NCBI GenBank assembly: GCA_015065505.1
Contig: SVQE01000001.1
Span: 1 to 64,000 of the forward strand
DNA length: 64,000 nucleotides
Reading direction: 5' to 3'
Source: Oscillospiraceae bacterium
GTDB lineage: Bacteria > Bacillota > Clostridia > Oscillospirales > Acutalibacteraceae
Numbering within the stretch: position 1 is the stretch's first letter; every line of letters starts with the position of its first letter. Shown here in pieces: positions 50,774 to 59,626 of this stretch. The notes beneath the pieces were generated by a model. It had not been told where the DNA came from. It was given only the letters and a program-made list of their open reading frames with translations, and did no database searches. The position numbers and the translations under genes were made by a program.

Positions 50774-52039
50774 TTGAAAATACTTGTAGTAGGCGGCGGC
50801 GGAAGAGAACACGCCGTAATTAAGAAATTAAAAGAAAACAAAGAGGTTGAGCAGATATTTGCCCTTCCGGGCAACGGCGGAATTGCCGCTGATGCTGAAT
50901 GCGTAAATATCGGCGCAACCGATATTGAGGGCATAGTTAATTTCGCGGTTGATAACGGCATTGATTATGCTGTTGTAACCCCCGATGACCCGCTTGTTCT
51001 CGGCTGTGTTAATGCGCTTGAAGAAAAGGGCATCAAATGCTTCGGACCGCGCGCAGAGGCTGCAATTATTGAAGGCAGCAAGGCTTTTTCAAAAGAGCTT
51101 ATGAAGAAATATAATATTCCGACTGCTGAATTTGAAACCTTCAGCGATATGGAAAAGGCGCTCAGATACATTGATTCCTGCCCGATTCCAACGGTTATCA
51201 AGGCTGACGGACTTGCACTCGGCAAAGGCGTTATAATTGCCGAAACAAGGCAGCAGGCAAAGGATGCAGTTGTTTCAATGATGCAGGATAAAGCCTTCGG
51301 AAAGAGCGGTGAAACCATTGTTATCGAAGAGTTTTTAACAGGTCCCGAGGTTTCCGTTTTAGCATTCACGGACGGCAAAACCGTAAAACCGATGGTATCT
51401 TCTATGGACCATAAAAGAATCGGCGACGGCGATAAGGGGCTCAATACGGGCGGTATGGGAACAGTTGCGCCCAATCCCTATTATTCCGAAGCGATTGCAG
51501 AAAGATGTATGCACGAAATCTTCCTTCCGACCATTGACGCTATGAACAAAGAGGGAAGAACCTTCAGGGGATGCCTTTATTTCGGACTTATGATAACCGA
51601 AAACGGACCAAAGGTTATTGAATATAACTGCCGTTTCGGCGACCCCGAAACCCAGGTTGTTCTGCCGCTTCTTGAATCCGATTTATTAACCGTTATGCTC
51701 AGCACAACAAACGGAAATCTTGCCGACACCGAGGTTAAATTCAGAGATGAAAACGCCTGCTGTGTTATTATGGCAAGCGACGGATATCCCGTTAAATACG
51801 GCAAGGGATTTGAAATAACAATTCCGGATGATATCAGGGATAAGGTTTTTGTTGCAGGCGCTATGCTTGAAGGCTCAAAGCTGCTTACAAACGGCGGAAG
51901 AGTTCTCGGTGTTACCGAAATCAGGTCAACGCTTAAAGAGGCAATAAGCGCTTCGTATGAGGATGTTGAGAAAATAGATTTTGAAAACGCTTATTACCGC
52001 AAGGATATCGGCGCAAAAGCACTTTTAGCGGAGGTATAA
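50774..52039 (+). CDS. purD: Phosphoribosylamine-glycine ligase
   Basis: ATP-grasp ligase with KILVVGGGGREHAVIKKL, GADGLALGKGVI-like KADGLALGKGVIIAE, GLNTGGMGTVAPNPYY and ENGPKVIEYNCRFGDPETQ. It joins glycine to phosphoribosylamine in step two. The start is ambiguous. The track uses an ATG at 50759, but GAGG at 50761 lies nine bases before an in-frame TTG at 50774 that gives the conserved N-terminus, so I choose that (421 aa). It ends one base before purL. Confidence 0.93.
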   Translation: MKILVVGGGGREHAVIKKLKENKEVEQIFALPGNGGIAADAECVNIGATDIEGIVNFAVDNGIDYAVVTPDDPLVLGCVNALEEKGIKCFGPRAEAAIIEGSKAFSKELMKKYNIPTAEFETFSDMEKALRYIDSCPIPTVIKADGLALGKGVIIAETRQQAKDAVVSMMQDKAFGKSGETIVIEEFLTGPEVSVLAFTDGKTVKPMVSSMDHKRIGDGDKGLNTGGMGTVAPNPYYSEAIAERCMHEIFLPTIDAMNKEGRTFRGCLYFGLMITENGPKVIEYNCRFGDPETQVVLPLLESDLLTVMLSTTNGNLADTEVKFRDENACCVIMASDGYPVKYGKGFEITIPDDIRDKVFVAGAMLEGSKLLTNGGRVLGVTEIRSTLKEAISASYEDVEKIDFENAYYRKDIGAKALLAEV

Positions 52040-52040
52040 T

Positions 52041-55000
52041 ATGGTATACAGAATTTTTGTTGAAAAAAGAAAAGCCCTTGCAAATGAAGCCGCTTCGCTG
52101 CTTTCAGAGATAAAGGACTTTTTAAAGATAGATTCAATAACCGACCTCAGAATTTTAAACAGATATGATGCTGAAAACATCACCGAGGAGCTTTTTGAAA
52201 CTGCGGTTAAAACCGTTTTCTCGGAACCGCAGACGGATTTAACATATAAAAATCCGACTCTCGACGAAAGCGCTGTTTTTGCAGTTGAATATCTTCCCGG
52301 TCAGTTCGACCAGAGAGCGGATTCTGCAGCGCAGTGCATTCAGCTTATTTCCTGCGGCGACAGACCGACCGTAAGAGCTGCAAAGGTTTATGTGCTCTAC
52401 GGCGATTTAAAAGAGAGCGAAATTGAAGCTGTTAAGAAATATGTTATTAACCCCGTTGATTCGCGCGAGGCTTCGCTTGAGCTTCCGAAAACGCTGAACA
52501 TCCCCTACGATATTCCCGACAGCGTTGCTGTTATGGACGGCTTCACAGAGCTTGATGAAAACGGTTTGCAGGGGCTTATTGATGAGCTCGGACTTGCAAT
52601 GGATCTGGATGACATCAAATTCTGCCAGCGGTATTTCATCAGCGAAAAGCGCAATCCTACAATAACCGAAATCAGAATGGCAGACACTTATTGGAGCGAC
52701 CACTGCCGTCACACAACCTTCTTAACAATAATTGATTCGGTTAAATTTGAGGACGAAATTGTTGAAAAGGCATATAACGAATATCTTGCAAAGAAAAAGG
52801 AACTTGGCAAAACCTCGCCGATTTGCCTTATGGATATCGCAACCCTTGCCGCAAAGGCATTAAAAGCCGACGGCAGACTTACGGGGCTTGATGAATCCGA
52901 TGAAATAAATGCGTGCACGGTTAAAATCAATGTAACCGTTGACGGCAGGGAAGAGCCGTGGCTTCTTCTTTTCAAAAACGAAACACACAACCATCCGACA
53001 GAGGTTGAGCCCTTCGGCGGAGCGGCAACCTGCATAGGCGGTGCAATCCGCGACCCGCTTTCGGGAAGAGCATATGTTTACGGCGCAATGCGTGTAACGG
53101 GCGCCGCAGACCCCTTGAAGCCCGTTGAAGAAACAATCAAGGGCAAGCTTCCTCAGAGAAAGATTGTAACAGGCGCAGCAGCAGGCTATTCCTCATACGG
53201 CAACCAGATAGGTCTTGCAACAGGTATTGTTGACGAGCTTTATCACGACGGTTATGCCGCAAAAAGAATGGAAATCGGCGCAGTTGTTGCAGCTGCTCCC
53301 GAAGAGAATGTTCGCAGAGAGAAACCCGTTGCAGGGGATATAGTTATTCTTCTCGGCGGTGCAACGGGCAGGGACGGCATCGGCGGCGCAACGGGCTCTT
53401 CAAAGGCACACACAGTTACTTCTGTTGAAAAGTGCGGTGCAGAGGTTCAAAAGGGTAACGCTCCCGAAGAGAGAAAGCTTCAGCGCCTTTTCAGAAGAAA
53501 GGATGCCTGCAACCTCATTAAAAAATGTAATGATTTCGGTGCTGGCGGTGTTTCCGTTGCCATCGGCGAGCTTGCAGACGGTCTTGAAATCGAGCTTGAT
53601 AAGGTTCCCAAGAAATATGAGGGACTCGACGGAACAGAGCTTGCAATCAGCGAAAGCCAGGAGAGAATGGCGGTTGTTGTTGATAAAAACGACGCCGATA
53701 AGTTTATAGCAATGGCAAAGGAAGAAAACCTCAGCGCAACGCCCGTTGCAGTTGTAACCGAGAAACCGCGCCTTGTTATGAATTGGAACGGCAAAAAGAT
53801 TGTTGATATTTCAAGAAGCTTTCTTGATTCAAACGGTGCTGAAAAGCACATAGAAATAAATGCCGCAAAAGCAGAAAATTATAAAAAAGAAATCCCCGAG
53901 AGTTTTTCAGAGGGTTATAAATTACTCTTATCCGATTTGAATGTCTGCTCGAAGAGAGGACTTTCGGAAAGATTTGATTCAACCATAGGCGCAGGAACGG
54001 TTATTATGCCCTTCGGCGGCAAAAACCAGTTAACGCCTGCGCAGGCAATGGTTCAGAAGGTTTCCGTTGAGAAGAAGCACACCGATACCTGCTCGCTTAT
54101 GGCGTGGGGCTATAACCCGTTCATTGCAGAGCAGAGCCCCTATCACGGCGCATATCTTGCCGTTGTTGAAAGCGTTTCAAAGCTTATTGCTTCGGGTGCT
54201 TCCTTCAAGCAGGTTTATTTAACCTTCCAGGAATATTTCGAGCATCCCGGAAGTGATTCAAACCGTTGGGGCAAACCGCTTTCAGCGCTCCTCGGTGCAT
54301 ATAAGGCACAGCTTGAGTTCGGCATCGGCTCGGTAGGCGGCAAGGATTCAATGAGCGGAAGCTTTGAGGATATTGATGTTCCGCCCACACTTGTTTCATT
54401 TGCGGTAACAACCGAAAAAACAAAGGATATTGTTTCGGGTGATTTCAAAAAAGCAGGCAGCAAGGCTGTGCTTATTGCGCCCGAATACGATGAAAACTCA
54501 CTTCCGAAAACAGAATCACTTATTGAGGTTTACAATAAGGTTAATTCCCTTGTTAAAGAGGGCAAGGCATATGCGATTTATACTCCTTCAATCGGCGGAA
54601 TTGCAGAAGCCGTGTTTAAGATGTGTATAGGAAACGGCTTTGGCTTCAAGTTTTCGGATGAGCTTTCAATGAACGAGCTCTTCGGCTATAACTATGGCTC
54701 ATTCATTGTTGAAACGGACGATGAGAGCATTGGCAGAGTTATAGGAACTGTTGAAAGCGAGCCTGTGATTTCATATAAATGCGAGAATGCAGATATGACC
54801 GAGCTTCTTTCGGCATATGAGGATAAACTTGAAAGCGTTTATCCAAGCAGAGCAAAGGCGGATAAAACCGAAGCTCCGATTATATCCTTTGAAACCGAAA
54901 AACGCTGTGCGCCGAGCATCAAATGTGCAAAGCCCCGTATTCTTATTCCTGCTTTCCCGGGAACTAACTGCGAGTACGACACCGCCAAGGCTGCCGCAGA

Positions 55001-55727
55001 TGCAGGTCTTGAACCCGAAATCTTTGTTATAAACAATATGACACGGACCGGAATCTTGAACAGCGTTGAAACCTTTGCAAAGAAGGTTAAAGAGTCGCAG
55101 ATAGTATTCATACCGGGCGGCTTCTCTGGCGGTGATGAGCCCGACGGAAGCGGAAAGTTTATCACTGCATTTTTCAGAAATGCAGATGTTAAAGAGGCAG
55201 TTGGCGATTTGCTTGATAACCGCGACGGACTTATGGCAGGTATCTGCAACGGCTTCCAGGCACTTATCAAGCTCGGACTTGTTCCTTTCGGCAAAATCAT
55301 TGATGCCGATGAAACCTGCCCGACATTAACCTTCAACACAATCGGACGCCATCAGTCAAGAATTGTTCGCACCCGTGTTGCTTCAAATAAATCGCCATGG
55401 CTTGCACACACCAAGGTGGGCGAGATATATAATGTTCCCGTGTCCCACGGTGAGGGCAGATTCATTGCAAGCGACGAACTGCTTGCAAGCCTCATTGAAA
55501 ACGGTCAGATTGCAACCCAGTATGCAGACCTTGACGGCAACCCGACGCTTGATATTGATTTCAATGTTAACGGCTCGTTTTATGCAATAGAGGGCATAAC
55601 CTCACCCGACGGACGAGTTCTCGGCAAAATGGGTCACTCAGAGCGTATAGGCGAAGGCTTATATATGAATGTTCCGGGTGAATATGATATGAAGATTTTC
55701 AAATCCGCTTTTGAATACTTTAAATAA
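52041..55727 (+). CDS. purL: FGAM synthase, single-chain PurL with fused glutaminase
   Basis: At 1228 residues this is the large form. An N-terminal PurS-like region comes first, then two AIR-synthase-like halves (TYWSDHCRHTTF; FKNETHNHPTEVEPFGGA; GGKDSMSGSF). The C-terminal class I glutaminase (about 980-1228) has nucleophile GICNGFQALIKLG and the His/Glu pair near PVSHGEGRF. It amidates FGAR using ATP and glutamine. It starts one base after purD and is the last gene of the operon. No clear terminator follows; instead a repeat copy begins 13 bp later. Confidence 0.95.
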   Translation: MVYRIFVEKRKALANEAASLLSEIKDFLKIDSITDLRILNRYDAENITEELFETAVKTVFSEPQTDLTYKNPTLDESAVFAVEYLPGQFDQRADSAAQCIQLISCGDRPTVRAAKVYVLYGDLKESEIEAVKKYVINPVDSREASLELPKTLNIPYDIPDSVAVMDGFTELDENGLQGLIDELGLAMDLDDIKFCQRYFISEKRNPTITEIRMADTYWSDHCRHTTFLTIIDSVKFEDEIVEKAYNEYLAKKKELGKTSPICLMDIATLAAKALKADGRLTGLDESDEINACTVKINVTVDGREEPWLLLFKNETHNHPTEVEPFGGAATCIGGAIRDPLSGRAYVYGAMRVTGAADPLKPVEETIKGKLPQRKIVTGAAAGYSSYGNQIGLATGIVDELYHDGYAAKRMEIGAVVAAAPEENVRREKPVAGDIVILLGGATGRDGIGGATGSSKAHTVTSVEKCGAEVQKGNAPEERKLQRLFRRKDACNLIKKCNDFGAGGVSVAIGELADGLEIELDKVPKKYEGLDGTELAISESQERMAVVVDKNDADKFIAMAKEENLSATPVAVVTEKPRLVMNWNGKKIVDISRSFLDSNGAEKHIEINAAKAENYKKEIPESFSEGYKLLLSDLNVCSKRGLSERFDSTIGAGTVIMPFGGKNQLTPAQAMVQKVSVEKKHTDTCSLMAWGYNPFIAEQSPYHGAYLAVVESVSKLIASGASFKQVYLTFQEYFEHPGSDSNRWGKPLSALLGAYKAQLEFGIGSVGGKDSMSGSFEDIDVPPTLVSFAVTTEKTKDIVSGDFKKAGSKAVLIAPEYDENSLPKTESLIEVYNKVNSLVKEGKAYAIYTPSIGGIAEAVFKMCIGNGFGFKFSDELSMNELFGYNYGSFIVETDDESIGRVIGTVESEPVISYKCENADMTELLSAYEDKLESVYPSRAKADKTEAPIISFETEKRCAPSIKCAKPRILIPAFPGTNCEYDTAKAAADAGLEPEIFVINNMTRTGILNSVETFAKKVKESQIVFIPGGFSGGDEPDGSGKFITAFFRNADVKEAVGDLLDNRDGLMAGICNGFQALIKLGLVPFGKIIDADETCPTLTFNTIGRHQSRIVRTRVASNKSPWLAHTKVGEIYNVPVSHGEGRFIASDELLASLIENGQIATQYADLDGNPTLDIDFNVNGSFYAIEGITSPDGRVLGKMGHSERIGEGLYMNVPGEYDMKIFKSAFEYFK

Positions 55728-55740
55728 AACTTCACAATTA

Positions 55741-55815
55741 CCTTAACCCTTGTTTTGAAGCTGTTATAGCGGAAAAGAGCATTTCAAAATCTATTAAATC
55801 CCTAAGTTGCCCACC
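55741..55815. repeat. Partial copy of the 56.6-56.9 kb inverted-repeat element
   Basis: The stretch from TAACCCTTGTTTTGAAGC to TTGCCCACCC repeats nearly exactly at 56846-56920. Only the right end of the element is present here, after purL, so it is truncated or a separate subunit. With the full element it brackets two small paralogous genes. Confidence 0.8.
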
Positions 55816-55867
55816 CCTTAGGGCGTGTTTTTCTGCGTTTTAAGATTGAAAGAAAGTTGGTGGTTAA

Positions 55868-56185
55868 ATGAACGCCAGTATTGAATATCAGATTATCATC
55901 GGTTGCAATGATCCTCAGCTGCGCCAAGAGCTTGTTAATGATAATGAACTCAGTGAAATGCTGTCTGATTTTTTCAGAAAAAAGCATATTGATTTTTCAA
56001 TTCTTAGGTTAAAGGGCGGCTACCTTCACGAAGACGGTTGGTTTATAACGGAAAATTCCCTGTGTATAAGTATCGTAGGGGATACATCTATTGATATTAT
56101 TAAACTTGCGAAAAGCCTTTCAATGTTTATGAATCAGGAACATGTTCTTGTAATCAAGCATGCTTTGAAAGCGGAATTCTGTTGA
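55868..56185 (+). CDS. Small protein, tandem paralog A
   Basis: I do not recognise a named family with certainty. The 105 residues show a beta-alpha pattern: YQIIIGCNDPQLRQEL, a helix, LKGGYLHEDGWFITENSLCISIVG, a second helix, and a final strand HVLVIKHALKAEF. The next gene is clearly related: YEIFVGIKDKD, LGGYTHGKGYTTETSLRVVIIG and a similar end. A G-G-Y-x-H-x-x-G core followed by T-E-x-S-L is shared. A DUF3574-like fold is possible. Cytoplasmic, no membrane segment. It lies between two copies of an inverted-repeat element. Confidence 0.65.
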   Translation: MNASIEYQIIIGCNDPQLRQELVNDNELSEMLSDFFRKKHIDFSILRLKGGYLHEDGWFITENSLCISIVGDTSIDIIKLAKSLSMFMNQEHVLVIKHALKAEFC

Positions 56186-56195
56186 GGTAAGAAGT

Positions 56196-56525
56196 ATGAA
56201 GGATAATCAGTTTGATAAGGGAATTAAATATGAAATTTTTGTCGGCATTAAGGATAAGGATATGTATCAGGAAATTCTTAATGTTAATGATTTTAAAAAA
56301 ATTCTGACAGAAATTTGCACAGAGAATAAAATTGGATTTTCTCTTCTGACCCAGCTCGGAGGATATACTCACGGCAAGGGATATACAACCGAAACAAGTC
56401 TTAGGGTAGTCATAATAGGTGTTGATGAAAAAGAAATTATGATTTTGGCTGAAAGGCTGAAAAAAGAAGTCAATACCGACACTGTTCTTATAACAAAAAC
56501 AGAAATTGAGTATAAATTTATATAA
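56196..56525 (+). CDS. Small protein, tandem paralog B
   Basis: The 109 residues are homologous to the preceding product along nearly the full length, with clear divergence, so an old duplication rather than a recent one. Conserved positions include the first strand (YEIFVG), GGYTHGKG and TETSLRVVIIG. It starts ten bases after paralog A, and the pair is probably co-transcribed. Base composition is more A-rich than the purine genes. Function unknown. Confidence 0.65.
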   Translation: MKDNQFDKGIKYEIFVGIKDKDMYQEILNVNDFKKILTEICTENKIGFSLLTQLGGYTHGKGYTTETSLRVVIIGVDEKEIMILAERLKKEVNTDTVLITKTEIEYKFI

Positions 56526-56628
56526 ATCAATACATCTGTATAACAACTGGGGACTGTCCCCAGTTGAGATTTTCAAATCCGCAGCTGAGTATTTTAAATA
56601 AGCATTCAGATTTGAAAACTAACAGAAA

Positions 56629-56933
56629 AAACGAAGGCTTTAGGGTGGGCGACTTAGGGATTTGATAGCCTAAAAATGCATCTTTTAGCGAAAAACTGCG
56701 TTAAAAATGCTCAGAATAAACAAATTATTCCTGTGCTTTTTGCCTTGTCTTTCACAAAAATCTGCTATTTTTAGGTGCAAAGCAATTTTGAAATAGGTAT
56801 TTTTCGTTAGAACAATGAACAAACAAGGGTTAAGGCTGGCGCCTTAACCCTTGTTTTGAAGCTGTTATAGCGGAAAAGAGCATTTCAAAATCTATTAAAT
56901 CCCTAAGTTGCCCACCCTTTTAGCCTTCGTTTT
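56629..56933. repeat. MITE-like element with ~37 bp terminal inverted repeats
   Basis: The left end GAAGGCTTTAGGGTGGGC, continuing GACTTAGGGATTTGATAG, is the reverse complement, with few changes, of the right end CTATTAAATCCCTAAGTTGCCCACCC plus TTTTAGCCTTC. The ~230 bp interior has no gene. The right end stops at the 3' end of the XRE-type regulator gene and may double as its terminator. A partial copy lies at 55741. Confidence 0.75.
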
Positions 56934-57698
56934 TTATCTTTTCTTATAAATTATCAGCTCGGGGTTTTCGCCGTTTTCTTCATATGTGCAAATCAGAATG
57001 AAATCCATATTTGCAAGAACGCCGAAGCATATGCTTTCATCAAACAGCGATTCAAGCTGATTGCCGAGATAGGTTGTGTTATCATCAAGAAACTTAACAA
57101 GCCTGCCGTTCGGAAGCCTGTATTCAAGATTAACAAAGCTGCCAACAAGCGCATTCAGCTTTTCAAGCTTCGGCATTCCTTCAACACCGAGTGCGTTTAT
57201 TTCATCAATAAGCTGTTTTTTGAATGCTTCAAACTCACCGTTGTCGCTAAGCTCTTCGTATCTTTTCCAGTAATCAAGCTTAGGCAGCATATCCTTCATA
57301 TATGCTCTTGCCTGCTCTTCGGTGAAGCCCTCCTTTGCCATATGGGGAATGCAGATATTGATTAAATCATCCATATTGCTGTAGGTATAAGTTCCGTCAG
57401 CATAGCACCATTTGCAGTATTCTTCATTCAGCGTTCCGTCTTTTTCGCGGCTGATAATCGCATCATCAAGCGGCATTCCGCAGCACTGGCAGATAAGCTT
57501 ATCGTGTGAGCCGAGCAGTGTATTTATCGAAACACCGAAAAGCTTTGAAAGAAGTTTTAGTGTTTCGGTGTTGGGAATTGTGTCGCCGTTTTCCCACCTT
57601 GAAACTGCCTGACGGGTTACAAAAACCTTCTCTGCAAGCTCATCCTGCGACATATTATTTTTAGTTCTGAGTTCAAGTATAATATCCTTTGTTTCCAT
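56934..57698 (-). CDS. XRE-type regulator with zinc-ribbon domain
   Basis: Residues 1-62 are a helix-turn-helix of the XRE family (LRTKNNMSQDELAEKVFVTRQAVSRWENG). Residues about 90-170 form a putative zinc-ribbon domain (CQCCGMPLDD, then EEYCKWCYADG) with a helical tail. The C-terminal ~80 residues (LVGSFVNLEYRLPNGRLVKF) are unassigned. It could sense metal or redox state through the cysteines while binding DNA. AAGGAGATG-type site upstream. It is alone on the minus strand, beside an inverted-repeat element. Confidence 0.83.
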   Translation of the reverse strand: METKDIILELRTKNNMSQDELAEKVFVTRQAVSRWENGDTIPNTETLKLLSKLFGVSINTLLGSHDKLICQCCGMPLDDAIISREKDGTLNEEYCKWCYADGTYTYSNMDDLINICIPHMAKEGFTEEQARAYMKDMLPKLDYWKRYEELSDNGEFEAFKKQLIDEINALGVEGMPKLEKLNALVGSFVNLEYRLPNGRLVKFLDDNTTYLGNQLESLFDESICFGVLANMDFILICTYEENGENPELIIYKKR

Positions 57699-57792
57699 AG
57701 CAACATCTCCTTATGTTTATTATAGCATAGTAAAGGCAGGAAGAAAAGCAACGGGTTGTTGCGTGAGGAAGATTAGATAATACTTTTTCGTT

Positions 57793-57881
57793 TCGCCGTC
57801 TCCGCCAGAGAGAGGAACGGCGAGATTCTCCTCAAAAGCCGAGAAACGGTGCCAAAACGGTGGGACGGCGAGATTCTCCTC
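57793..57881. repeat. tRNA-Ser-derived fragments
   Basis: TCGCCGTCTCCGCCA (57793-57807) is the 3' end of the nearby tRNA-Ser(CGA) in inverted orientation. ACGGCGAGATTCTCCTC occurs twice (57817 and 57865) and shares ACGGCGAGATTC with the tRNA at 58020. The rest of 57700-57970 shows a perfect AAAGGTCC/GGACCTTT hairpin and no gene. These look like remnants of duplication or of integration at the tRNA. Confidence 0.6.
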
Positions 57882-57972
57882 TCAGCTATCGAAAGGTCCA
57901 CCGGACCTTTCTCCCAATCGCGGCACTTGTGCGCCGCTCTTGGAGTTCGTTTCGAATCTCGCTTAACTATCT

Positions 57973-58011
57973 AAAAACAGGAAGCCAACACGAGGGTTGG
58001 CTTCCTGTTTT
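57973..58011. terminator. Terminator of tRNA-Ser
   Basis: AAAAACAGGAAGCCAA pairs with TTGGCTTCCTGTTTTT around seven bases, abutting the CCA end of the tRNA. It works in either direction. Confidence 0.9.
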
Positions 58012-58100
58012 TGGCGGAGACGGCGAGATTCGAACTCGCGGGGGATTGCTCCCTAACTGATTTCGAGTCAGCCCCGTTATGACCACTTCGATACGTCTCC
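58012..58100 (-). tRNA. tRNA-Ser (CGA)
   Basis: On the minus strand GGAGACG pairs with CGTCTCC for the acceptor stem, followed by G and an encoded CCA. The anticodon loop CTCGAAA gives CGA (reads UCG). A long variable arm around GGGAGCAATCCC and T-arm GCGAGTTCGAATCTCGC complete a class II serine tRNA of 89 bases. Confidence 0.95.
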
Positions 58101-58141
58101 GTATATCTAATGCCCGAATATTGTAACAAAATAATTTTTAT

Positions 58142-58170
58142 TTGTCAATTGCAAATGTTTATGTTATTAT
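58142..58170 (+). promoter_or_regulatory. Promoter of hisHF
   Basis: TTGTCA, 17 bp spacer, TATTAT. It lies 29 bp before the hisH start and divergent from the tRNA. Confidence 0.6.
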
Positions 58171-58198
58171 ATAAACATTAAAAAATAGGAGTTTATAT

Positions 58199-58807
58199 AT
58201 GATTGCGATAATTGATTACGGTGCAGGGAATCTGCAAAGCGTTAAGAAGGCGCTTGATTACCTTGGCTGTGAAAGCGTTATAACTTCCGACAAAGCTGTT
58301 ATTGAAGGTGCTTCCCATGTTATTCTGCCCGGTGTCGGCTCTTTTGGTGACGCGATGGATTCAATCAGAAGCAGGGGACTTGAAGAGGTAATAAAAAATG
58401 CGGCATCGGGTAAGCAAAGGTTTCTCGGAATATGCCTCGGGCTTCAGCTTCTTTTTGAGGAAAGTGAAGAAAGCCATGGAGTTAAAGGACTTGGTGTATT
58501 CAAGGGCAGAATTGTTAAAATTCCCGAAAACCTCGGCTTAAAAGTGCCCCATATGGGCTGGAATTCTGTTGATATTAAACAAAGCGGCGGCATTTTTGAA
58601 GGCATAAAGAATGAAAGCTACTTCTACTTTGTTCATTCCTTCTATCTCAAGGATGCTGATTGTGATATAGTTGCGGGTGCTGCACAGTACGGAGTCCAAA
58701 TTCAGTGCGCCGTTCAGAAGGGTAATATCAGCGCAACTCAGTTCCATCCCGAAAAAAGCGGTGAAATCGGATTGAAACTGCTTAAAAACTTTGTTTCGGA
58801 GGATTAG
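58199..58807 (+). CDS. hisH: Imidazole glycerol phosphate synthase, glutamine amidotransferase subunit
   Basis: Class I glutaminase of 202 residues. It has IAIIDYGAGNLQSV-like start, oxyanion strand HVILPGVGSFGDAMD, nucleophile LGICLGLQLLFEES, and catalytic His-Pro-Glu in TQFHPEKSGEIG. It supplies ammonia to HisF for making IGP and AICAR, the latter feeding back into the purine pathway encoded upstream. TAGGAG precedes the ATG. Only hisH and hisF are here; the other his genes must be elsewhere. Confidence 0.95.
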   Translation: MIAIIDYGAGNLQSVKKALDYLGCESVITSDKAVIEGASHVILPGVGSFGDAMDSIRSRGLEEVIKNAASGKQRFLGICLGLQLLFEESEESHGVKGLGVFKGRIVKIPENLGLKVPHMGWNSVDIKQSGGIFEGIKNESYFYFVHSFYLKDADCDIVAGAAQYGVQIQCAVQKGNISATQFHPEKSGEIGLKLLKNFVSED

Positions 58808-58810
58808 GAT

Positions 58811-59566
58811 ATGTATGCTAAAAGAATAATACCCTGCCTCGATGTTAAAAACGGCAGAGTTGTTAAGGGCGTTTCATTTGTTGGCTTAAGAGATGCAGGC
58901 GACCCCGTTGAATGTGCTGCGGCATATGATAGGCAGGGCGCTGATGAGCTTGTTTTGCTTGATATTATGGCAAGCCACGAGGGAAGAAGCACGATGCTTG
59001 ATATTGTTTCCCGAGTTGCGAATACGGTTTTTATTCCTTTCACTGTCGGCGGCGGAATAACATCAACAGAGGATTTTAAAGAGCTTTTAAGAGCAGGTGC
59101 GGATAAGATTTCGGTTAATTCAGCCGCGGTAAGAAACCCCGATTTGATTAACGATGCGGCTTATAAATTCGGCTCACAGTGCGTTGTTTGTGCCATTGAT
59201 GCAAAGAGAAACGGTGCTTCGTGGGAGGTTTACCTCAACGGCGGAAGAATACCTACGGGTATCGACGCGGTTCAGTGGGCAAAGGAAGCCTATAAGAGGG
59301 GAGCAGGCGAAATCCTTCTCACCTCAATGGACCAGGACGGACAGAAAACAGGCTATGACATTCAACTGACAAAAGCAGTCAGCGAAAATGTCGGAATCCC
59401 CGTAATAGCATCGGGCGGTGCAGGCAAGGCAGAGCATTTTCTTGATGTTTTAACCGAGGGCAAGGCGGATGCAGTGCTTGCCGCAAGCCTCTTCCACTTT
59501 AACGAGCTTCCCGTTCCCGAGCTAAAAAAATACTTAAATGAAAACAAAATACCCGTAAGAATATAA
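58811..59566 (+). CDS. hisF: Imidazole glycerol phosphate synthase, cyclase subunit
   Basis: A 251-residue (beta/alpha)8 barrel with [20 protein letters not shown] (catalytic Asp), [23 protein letters not shown] and [15 protein letters not shown] (second catalytic Asp). It uses HisH-derived ammonia to convert PRFAR to IGP and AICAR. It starts three bases after hisH and is the last gene of this two-gene unit. Confidence 0.96.
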   Translation: MYAKRIIPCLDVKNGRVVKGVSFVGLRDAGDPVECAAAYDRQGADELVLLDIMASHEGRSTMLDIVSRVANTVFIPFTVGGGITSTEDFKELLRAGADKISVNSAAVRNPDLINDAAYKFGSQCVVCAIDAKRNGASWEVYLNGGRIPTGIDAVQWAKEAYKRGAGEILLTSMDQDGQKTGYDIQLTKAVSENVGIPVIASGGAGKAEHFLDVLTEGKADAVLAASLFHFNELPVPELKKYLNENKIPVRI

Positions 59567-59599
59567 CAAAAGGATGCTTCAATGAAGCATCCTTTTATT
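59567..59599. terminator. Bidirectional terminator between hisF and the CapD-like gene
   Basis: AAAAGGATGCTTC pairs perfectly with GAAGCATCCTTTT around AAT, between convergent genes. Confidence 0.92.
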
Positions 59600-59626
59600 T
59601 ATGCACTATGCCTTATGAACTATGCA

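Noticed and set aside
57860-58060. 66-residue ORF crossing the tRNA-Ser gene
   Set aside because: Runs antisense through the tRNA and its terminator; no start signal.
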